Of a stretch of DNA of 5,581 bases, positions 1-4,379 are shown piece after piece; the first letter of the stretch is position 1, and each line of letters opens with the position of its first letter. Source of the stretch: Methanomassiliicoccales archaeon (GTDB taxonomy: Archaea; Thermoplasmatota; Thermoplasmata; Methanomassiliicoccales; JACIVX01); assembly GCA_028679985.1 (NCBI GenBank), contig JAJRAH010000021.1:1-5581 (forward strand), in the 5' to 3' direction. Below the pieces are notes generated by a model. That model had not been told where the DNA came from and made no database searches. It worked only from the letters and a program-made list of their open reading frames with translations. The position numbers were made by a program, and so were the translations under genes.

Positions 1-822
1 AGGAAGGTTCTCTTGAAGGAGCGCCCGAAGGTCGCGCAATTCGGACTTTCTGTCTTCCTCTTCCCGACCCCTCTGCGCGAGCTCGAGGACACGTTCCAGG
101 AGATCGGATGCGAGGTGTGGTACGATGCCGCTCATGTCCTCGGACTGATAGCCGGGAAGAAGTTCCAGGATCCTTTGAGGGAGGGCGTCACGATAATGAC
201 GGCGAGCACGCACAAGACCTTCCCCGGTCCCAACCACGGAATCGTGCTTGCGGACGGGATCTCGGACGAGATGGAGAAGAAGATACGGAGGGCTGTCTTC
301 CCGGGAGTTACGAGCAGCCACCACCTTCACGCCATGGCGGCCCTTGCGGTTACGCTCGCCGAAGAGGAAATCTATGGTGAGCAATACGCTGATCAGACGA
401 TAAAGAACGCGAAAGCACTAGGCCAGGCCCTGCAGGAACTGGGGGTGGACGTTCTTTGCCCGCATCTGGGCTTCACCGAATCGCACACGATTGCCGTCGA
501 CGTCTCGAAGCACGGCGGGGGCGAGGAGGTCGCGAAGAACCTCGAACTCGCGAACATCATGTCTAACAAGAATCTCCTGCCCGGAGACGAAAGCCCCGTC
601 AGGCCGAGCGGGATAAGGCTCGGTACCCAGGAATTGACTCGGGTCGGCATGGGAGTGAGCGAGATGAAGGAGGTCGCCAGGCTCATATCGAAGATCGTCA
701 CAGGCGAAGGCAAGATAGAGAGGGTCAGGGCAGAAGTGAAGTCGTTCAAGAAGGATTTCACCAAGATCCACTACTGCCTGGGCGAGGGCGAGAAGGCGTA
801 CAAGTACTACGACTTCCTCTGA
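1..822 (+). CDS. glyA: Serine hydroxymethyltransferase, C-terminal part (5' end outside window)
   Basis: PLP enzyme that interconverts serine and glycine while passing a one-carbon unit to a tetrahydropterin carrier (folate, or methanopterin in some archaea); cytosolic. The frame is open from base 1, so the TTG at 13 is not a credible start. 273 residues are visible and about 150 N-terminal residues of the usual ~420 should lie upstream. Counting from the window edge, DAAH (residues 42-45) supplies the Asp that contacts the PLP ring nitrogen and the stacking His. STHKTFPGP carries the Schiff-base Lys at residue 72 (codon 214-216). SGIRLGTQELTR carries the substrate-carboxylate Arg at residue 206 (codon 616-618). 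The FPGP form after the Lys and the GTQ-TR signature look like archaeal rather than bacterial SHMT. Its last 16 nt overlap the convergent thiolase gene. No frameshift or missing catalytic residue is seen in the visible part. Family assignment is firm; the carrier used cannot be told from sequence. Confidence 0.95.
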   Translation, partial: RKVLLKERPKVAQFGLSVFLFPTPLRELEDTFQEIGCEVWYDAAHVLGLIAGKKFQDPLREGVTIMTASTHKTFPGPNHGIVLADGISDEMEKKIRRAVFPGVTSSHHLHAMAALAVTLAEEEIYGEQYADQTIKNAKALGQALQELGVDVLCPHLGFTESHTIAVDVSKHGGGEEVAKNLELANIMSNKNLLPGDESPVRPSGIRLGTQELTRVGMGVSEMKEVARLISKIVTGEGKIERVRAEVKSFKKDFTKIHYCLGEGEKAYKYYDFL

Positions 823-1739
823 GGCTTCCTAGCTCTTAATCCGTCAAGTAGCTCGCAAGCCATACACTTTTCTTTGGGCGTTGGTTCCCCGCAGCGACAG
901 ACACTCAGAGATGCGGGGGGATAATGCTCCCGCAACAACGGCAGGATCGCATCATAGCTCGCCAGAATCGAGTGCTTCGAACCGGGACTTCGGTCTTCCA
1001 ATACATCGACCATTTCTCTATACTGATTTCTGAGCGCCTCGTCAGCGTAGGGGCATACGTCGTCCGAAAACGGTACGTCTCGCAGCATCGCGTAAAGATA
1101 CACTTCCTTCTCGGGGATCTTTCGCAATGGTTGGATTCTAGGGATGAGACCCGGCTGCACTTTCTTGTGCGGGCCCAGTCTAGCAAGGCGCTCGACGTCG
1201 GCTCTTGTGAAGTTCATCAGTATCGATTGGGCGGTGTCATCTAGGTTCAGACCGGTCGCCATCACGTCGGCTCCCATCTCCCGCGCCGCCTTGTTCAGGC
1301 ACCACCTTCGCAGGACGCCGCAGTATGTGCAGGGGGATTTCTCATCCAGTGAATCTGAGATCGAATCCATGGTTGTCCTGAATTCATCTTCGAACGAGAC
1401 TACGCGATGATCGATACCGATGCTCTTTGTAAGAGCGCGTGCCTTTTTCAGTGTGAGTTCTCTGTAACCTTCGATTCCTTCGTCGACAGTGATAGCACTC
1501 AGTGTCACATCTCTCCGCGGGTGAAGAATATCGAAGAGTATTGCGAGTGCGACCGAGCTGTCCTTTCCACCGGATAGGGCTACCGAGATACTACCCGCAT
1601 GGTCAAGGTCCACCTGGCGTCTGAACTCCGTCTTGACCCTCTTCTCGACAAAGTCGAGGAAGTGATCACGGCAAAGATGGCTTCCATTGTACCGGATGAA
1701 AGTCACGGCCTTCTTCCCACACTTGCTGCACCTAACCAC
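807..1739 (-). CDS. ncsA: PP-loop tRNA 2-thiolation enzyme, Ncs6/NcsA/TtuA family
   Basis: ATP-pyrophosphatase family enzyme that adenylates a tRNA uridine and exchanges its oxygen for sulfur, normally taking sulfur from a ubiquitin-like carrier (SAMP/TtuB type). 310 residues, family-typical length. Visible in order: an N-terminal zinc site (C4, C7, C23, H26); the PP-loop SGGKDS at 56-61; C137 and C140 (CTYC) plus C229 (CPY), the spacing that holds the [4Fe-4S] cluster in TtuA; and a C-terminal zinc ribbon C281, C283, C292, C295. The GTG start at 1737-1739 is the only credible one: an in-frame TGA lies two codons upstream and the protein then begins MVRCSKCGKK, as in relatives. Oddities: the usual GHNLDD motif reads GLNLDD (L164), and the last residues are encoded inside the end of glyA. 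Whether it modifies U34 (NcsA) or U54 (TtuA) cannot be decided; TtcA/TilS are less likely given the two terminal zinc sites. Confidence 0.92.
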   Translation of the reverse strand: MVRCSKCGKKAVTFIRYNGSHLCRDHFLDFVEKRVKTEFRRQVDLDHAGSISVALSGGKDSSVALAILFDILHPRRDVTLSAITVDEGIEGYRELTLKKARALTKSIGIDHRVVSFEDEFRTTMDSISDSLDEKSPCTYCGVLRRWCLNKAAREMGADVMATGLNLDDTAQSILMNFTRADVERLARLGPHKKVQPGLIPRIQPLRKIPEKEVYLYAMLRDVPFSDDVCPYADEALRNQYREMVDVLEDRSPGSKHSILASYDAILPLLREHYPPASLSVCRCGEPTPKEKCMACELLDGLRARKPQRKS

Positions 1740-1762
1740 GACATGTCAGAAGGAAGTTCCGG

Positions 1763-1775
1763 TTAAAAAGTTTCG
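1763..1775 (-). promoter_or_regulatory. BRE + TATA box for the tRNA thiolase gene
   Basis: Read on the minus strand this is CGAAACT followed by TTTTAA. The first half fits the archaeal TFB-recognition element (roughly cRNAAnt) and the second is a TATA-like box. The box centre is about 27 nt from the GTG start, so transcription would begin at or next to the start codon, giving a leaderless mRNA. No Shine-Dalgarno sequence precedes the GTG, which agrees. The site is read by eye and not experimentally supported. Confidence 0.65.
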
Positions 1776-1873
1776 GGAAGAACACTAGGACGCATCCCGA
1801 TTCATATCATGATGAATCCCATCGCCGTCTGTCATATGATGAATATCCGAGACTGCCATTTCCAGTGTTCTCT

Positions 1874-1890
1874 GCGAAAAGTATTTTCGC
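1874..1890. promoter_or_regulatory. Perfect 17-nt palindrome upstream of rfcS (candidate operator)
   Basis: GCGAAAA, spacer GTA, TTTTCGC: a 7-bp perfect inverted repeat around 3 nt. It ends 30 nt before the rfcS ATG and directly abuts the TATA-like TATGAAA, so it occupies the position of the BRE/TFB site. A dimeric regulator bound here would be placed to block or assist TFB/TBP loading. The symmetry is seen directly; the operator role is inference, and chance in an AT-richer promoter is possible. Confidence 0.4.
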
Positions 1891-1897
1891 TATGAAA
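1891..1897 (+). promoter_or_regulatory. TATA-like box for rfcS
   Basis: TATGAAA centred about 27 nt before the rfcS ATG, the same spacing as the thiolase promoter on the other strand. There is no Shine-Dalgarno motif before the ATG (the preceding bases are GTCCGGACTCAC), so a leaderless transcript is likely. The box is a weak match and no classical BRE is evident, because the palindrome occupies that place. Confidence 0.4.
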
Positions 1898-1920
1898 CCG
1901 CTAGAGCCGTCCGGACTCAC

Positions 1921-2883
1921 ATGAATGAGATATGGATTGAGAAATACAGACCGAAGGCGCTGAAAGACATCGTCGGTCAGAGAGACATCATCGAACGTCT
2001 CCAGTCGTATGCCCGGTCTGGTAACCTTCCTCACCTGTTGTTTGCCGGACCTGCGGGAACCGGAAAGACGACATCCGCTTTGGCACTGGCGCGAGAACTG
2101 TTCGGAGAGGGATGGCAGCAAAACTTCGTCGAGCTGAATGCTTCCGACGAGCGTGGAATCGACGTCGTCAGGGGCAAGATCAAGGAGTTTGCCAGGACCT
2201 CTCCGATAGGCGGATCAAGCTTCAAGATTATATTCCTTGACGAGGCAGACGCCCTCACCTCCGATGCCCAGGCGGCATTGAGAAGGACGATGGAGAGATA
2301 CAGCAAGACCTGCAGGTTCATCCTTTCCTGCAACTATTCGTCAAAGATAATCGAGCCTATCCAGTCCAGGTGCGCTGTCTTTAGATTCCGTCCTTTGAAG
2401 GCCGAAGACGTGAGGAAGGCGCTCAAGATCATATCATCTAAGGAGGGTCTGAAGATCTCTGATGATGCCATGGAGGCGTTGATACACATAGCTCAGGGGG
2501 ATCTGAGAAAATCGATAAACTCCCTGCAAGTCGCCGCCGCACTGGATCAGGAAATCACGGTCGACGTCGTCTATCAGACCACGGGAACGGCAAGACCGGA
2601 CGAGGTGAAGGCGATGCTCGAGACCGCCCTTGCTGGAGACTTCATGGATGCGAGGAATATGCTGGACGAGATCATGATCAACTACGGTCTGTCGGGAGAG
2701 GACATCATCAAGCAGATCCACAAGATCTTCTTCGATCTCAAGATACCGGACATCGAGAAGGTCAAGCTGATCGACAAGACCGGTGAGGTCGAGTTCAGGA
2801 TCGTAGAAGGCAGCAACGAGCGAATCCAGCTCGAATCGCTGCTGGCGTATCTCGTCGTGGTCGGAGAACCCAAGAAACGGTAG
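1921..2883 (+). CDS. rfcS: Replication factor C small subunit (clamp loader AAA+ ATPase)
   Basis: Small subunit of the archaeal clamp loader, which with RfcL uses ATP to open PCNA and load it onto primer-template DNA for replication and repair. 320 residues, full length for the family. The start MNEIWIEKYRPKALKDIVGQ is the classic RFC box at the extreme N-terminus, which fixes the ATG. Walker A GPAGTGKTT is at 43-51 (K49). LNASDERG is at 72-79. Walker B IIFLDEAD is at 103-110, the DEAD form seen in RFC small subunits. Sensor 1 has N138, the SRC motif with the arginine finger R150 is at 149-151, and sensor 2 GDLRKS has R196. The C-terminal helical collar follows from about residue 225. All ATPase residues are present and no intein interrupts the Walker A or other motifs, where some archaeal rfc genes carry one. 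It is transcribed divergently from the thiolase gene; rpl40e follows 103 nt downstream with its own promoter. Confidence 0.97.
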   Translation: MNEIWIEKYRPKALKDIVGQRDIIERLQSYARSGNLPHLLFAGPAGTGKTTSALALARELFGEGWQQNFVELNASDERGIDVVRGKIKEFARTSPIGGSSFKIIFLDEADALTSDAQAALRRTMERYSKTCRFILSCNYSSKIIEPIQSRCAVFRFRPLKAEDVRKALKIISSKEGLKISDDAMEALIHIAQGDLRKSINSLQVAAALDQEITVDVVYQTTGTARPDEVKAMLETALAGDFMDARNMLDEIMINYGLSGEDIIKQIHKIFFDLKIPDIEKVKLIDKTGEVEFRIVEGSNERIQLESLLAYLVVVGEPKKR

Positions 2884-2946
2884 AACAGGGAATGCTTCAC
2901 CAGTGATTCCGAGGAAGTTGGACAAGTCCTCTCGGTTTCGGCAACG

Positions 2947-2956
2947 TATTTATACT
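2947..2956 (+). promoter_or_regulatory. TATA box for rpl40e
   Basis: TATTTATACT contains TTTATA at 2949-2954, the best TATA consensus in the window, with GCAAC just upstream as a partial BRE. Its centre is about 35 nt before the ATG at 2987, which predicts a start of transcription near 2977 and a leader of only about 10 nt. The GGAG at 2973-2976 sits at or just before that point, so it may or may not be part of the mRNA. A promoter here argues that rpl40e is expressed independently of rfcS. Confidence 0.65.
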
Positions 2957-2986
2957 CCATTCATCTTCCCCTGGAGCGGAACTATC

Positions 2987-3136
2987 ATGGCACGCTTCAA
3001 AGAAGCCGACGCGAGGATTCTCGACAAGAAGATCTGCATGAAATGCTACGCGAGGAATGCCCCAAGGGCTACACGCTGCAGACGATGCGGATACGATCAC
3101 CTGCGTTCTAAGGCGAAGGAAAGCAGGAAGACGTAG
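2987..3136 (+). CDS. rpl40e: Large ribosomal subunit protein L40e (eL40)
   Basis: Small basic zinc-ribbon protein of the 50S subunit; the eukaryotic homologue is made as a ubiquitin fusion, while the archaeal one stands alone. 49 residues, the usual archaeal length. The zinc site is C17, C20, C31, C34 (CMKC, 10 residues, CRRC) and is followed by GYDHLRSKAKE, which matches the conserved basic tail of the family. An in-frame ATG exists at 2903, but it would add 28 residues unlike any L40e, and the TATTTATACT promoter lies inside that stretch. The ATG at 2987, giving MARFKEADAR, is therefore the start. No fusion partner is present. Assignment is firm from the cysteine pattern, size and flanking residues. 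Confidence 0.93.
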   Translation: MARFKEADARILDKKICMKCYARNAPRATRCRRCGYDHLRSKAKESRKT

Positions 3137-3273
3137 GCTTCTACTAGGCGTTGCGCAGTGGTCCCCGTCCTCGGACGCGGTTTCCTCCGACACTATGTAT
3201 CTAGGGTCGTATGCCGTTCTGAATGAAGCCGCGCGCACGCAGACGGTATCAGGTTATCAAGTCGGGGAGATAG

Positions 3274-3281
3274 ATTTTTAA
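3274..3281 (+). promoter_or_regulatory. TATA-like box for the REC-DUF835 gene
   Basis: ATTTTTAA after a purine-rich stretch (GGGGAGATAG). The centre is only about 22 nt from the ATG at 3299, too close for a leaderless start there. A start of transcription about 26 nt downstream would fall near 3303, inside the first in-frame codons, which supports translation from the later TTG at 3350 with a leader of roughly 45 nt. The T run could alternatively serve in part as a terminator for rpl40e. Confidence 0.5.
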
Positions 3282-3337
3282 CATTCTCGCAGCATGTCAT
3301 GACCACAACTGAAGAGAACCGAACCAGAATCCCTCTT

Positions 3338-3342
3338 GGAGG
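3338..3342 (+). promoter_or_regulatory. Shine-Dalgarno GGAGG that favours the TTG start at 3350
   Basis: GGAGG pairs fully with the CCUCC core of the archaeal 16S 3' end and lies 7 nt before the in-frame TTG at 3350-3352, an ideal spacing. No comparable motif precedes the ATG at 3299. It is the strongest ribosome-binding site in the window and decides the start chosen for the downstream gene. Confidence 0.65.
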
Positions 3343-3349
3343 CAATCGC

Positions 3350-4327
3350 TTGAGCAAGGTCCTGATCGTCGACGACAACGCTGCAGTCCTCGACGTCGTT
3401 TCCGAGATAGTGTCGTCCGCAGGCTTCACCCCTGTCACCGCAGCCGGCGGAAAGGAGTGCTTGGAGAAGGTGGACTCGGAGCATCCGGATCTGATTCTTC
3501 TCGACATCAACATGCCCGATCTCGACGGGTGGAGCATACTGAGAGAACTCAAGGAAAAGGGTCTGACGGAAAAGATCAAGGTAATGATGCTCACAGCGAC
3601 CACAGATATCGGGACGGACATCTTTGGTCTTCAGGACGTCGTATCTGGATACATACGGAAACCATTTAACAATAGCGAGCTCGCGGACAGGCTGAAAGCG
3701 GTTCTCGAGCAGCCGTCCGAGACTCTTCTCGCTGTCAAGGAAAAGGAGCCGAGCGGTTTCGCGAAGTTGTTCAAGCGTGCAAAGCCCACTGGAACGCCCC
3801 CACAGGGCATGGAGAAGGCGACAAGGTCAGCAAAGAGGTACGAGCTCCGCCGGGGCTTCGGATACATTGTGAAAGAGCACAAGCCGAAAAAGTCATTCGA
3901 GATCTTTGTCGATCAGGTGACACACAAGATTCAGGGACTCTGCGTGACAAGGCAGCATCCCGATATCATAAGAAAGGAATGGGGTCTTGAGAAGACCCCG
4001 ATCATATGGCTGAGCAACCAGCTTGGCAAAGTTTACGTCAACCCGACGAACATAGGAATCCTGAGCGACACGATCATCCGTTTCGTCGAGAAGAGCGGGG
4101 ACAGCATCGTTCTCATAGACGGCGTCGAGTTCCTTATGGTCAATAACGATTTCACGAAGGTGCTCAGGATGATCCATCACATCACCGAAGCAGTCATGGA
4201 GTATAAGTCAAGGCTGCTTGTCTCGGTCGATCCCCGGGCCCTGGACACTAGGGAATTGGCCCTCCTCGAGCGTAACATGGAGATCATCGACGTCATGGAA
4301 GAGGCACCCTCGAAACCTATTAGGTAA
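3350..4327 (+). CDS. Response regulator: REC receiver domain fused to DUF835
   Basis: Probable phosphorelay output or adaptor protein, 325 residues from the TTG. The receiver spans about residues 2-120: acidic pair D8/D9 (VLIVDDN), phospho-acceptor D52 (LLDINMP), switch T82 (MMLTAT) and K104 (IRKPF), so all phosphorylation residues are present. A basic, proline-containing linker (about 121-165) leads to DUF835 (about 166-315), recognised from GYIVKE, GLCVTR (196-201), PIIWLS (217-222), VLIDGVEFL (254-262), RLLVSVDP (288-295) and LLERNMEII. There is no HTH, kinase, GGDEF or membrane segment, so it is probably cytosolic and not a classical transcription factor. The start is TTG because it gives MSKVLIVDDN, typical for receivers, behind GGAGG. 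The ATG at 3299 would add 17 unaligned residues. No histidine kinase gene is in the window. The function of DUF835 is unknown to me; its layout resembles a KaiC/RecA-type ATPase without a working P-loop (inference). Transcribed alone, 52 nt before eno. Confidence 0.88.
   Translation: MSKVLIVDDNAAVLDVVSEIVSSAGFTPVTAAGGKECLEKVDSEHPDLILLDINMPDLDGWSILRELKEKGLTEKIKVMMLTATTDIGTDIFGLQDVVSGYIRKPFNNSELADRLKAVLEQPSETLLAVKEKEPSGFAKLFKRAKPTGTPPQGMEKATRSAKRYELRRGFGYIVKEHKPKKSFEIFVDQVTHKIQGLCVTRQHPDIIRKEWGLEKTPIIWLSNQLGKVYVNPTNIGILSDTIIRFVEKSGDSIVLIDGVEFLMVNNDFTKVLRMIHHITEAVMEYKSRLLVSVDPRALDTRELALLERNMEIIDVMEEAPSKPIR
3981..3999 (+). other. Perfect 8-bp stem-loop inside the REC-DUF835 gene
   Basis: GGGGTCTT, loop GAG, AAGACCCC: an uninterrupted 8-bp inverted repeat whose loop is exactly one codon (E214 in the TTG numbering). 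It overlaps codons for the W-G-L-E-K-T-P segment of DUF835. A U-G pair can extend the stem by one in RNA. The hairpin is seen directly; any effect on translation or mRNA stability is inference. Confidence 0.5.
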
Positions 4328-4342
4328 TCGAGCCCGATTATC
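4323..4342 (+). other. Stem-loop across the REC-DUF835 stop codon
   Basis: TAATCG, loop AGCC, CGATTA forms a perfect 6-bp stem (4325-4340). A G-U and a G-C pair extend it to 8 bp (4323-4342). The 5' arm begins with the TAA stop codon. No clean T tract follows, so it is not a convincing terminator. It could be a 3'-end or mRNA stability element, or chance. Confidence 0.35.
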
Positions 4343-4349
4343 CCGACCG

Positions 4350-4356
4350 TTTAGAT
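4350..4356 (+). promoter_or_regulatory. Possible TATA box for eno
   Basis: TTTAGAT with its centre about 27 nt before the GTG start of enolase, matching the spacing of the thiolase and rfcS promoters. It is a weak TATA match with no clear BRE. A GGGGGA run at 4368-4373, 6 nt before the GTG, could act as a poor ribosome-binding site if eno is instead read through from the upstream gene. Confidence 0.3.
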
Positions 4357-4379
4357 GTTCTGTTAGCGGGGGAATTTGA

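Noticed and set aside
13..15. TTG at 13 as the glyA start
   Set aside because: The frame is open upstream to base 1 and the protein would lack the N-terminal third of SHMT, so this is a window-edge truncation, not a short gene.
1809..1895. A 28-codon frame (MMNPIAVCHMMN...) in the divergent spacer
   Set aside because: It overlaps the palindrome and TATA region of rfcS, has no ribosome-binding site and resembles no family I know. The two Met-Met-Asn segments simply reflect the repeated ATGATGAAT in the DNA.
1921..2883. Possible intein in rfcS
   Set aside because: Walker A, Walker B, sensor and SRC motifs follow at normal spacing in a 320-residue protein, so there is no insertion.
2434..2925. 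Long open frame on the minus strand opposite rfcS (163 codons), and similar ones opposite enolase and the response regulator
   Set aside because: These are antisense shadows of genes with full sets of catalytic motifs. Their translations show no domain, and long antisense frames are expected in this GC-rich codon pattern.
2903..2986. N-terminal extension of L40e from the ATG at 2903
   Set aside because: It would read through the TTTATA promoter, and the added 28 residues do not fit the family, which starts at MARFKEAD.
3195..3281. Short frame (MYLGSYAVLNEA...) between rpl40e and the response regulator gene
   Set aside because: No ribosome-binding site or promoter, composition not protein-like, and its end coincides with the T-rich promoter box. 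The stretch 3137-3273 otherwise holds nothing I can assign: no tRNA-like arms and no strong hairpin.
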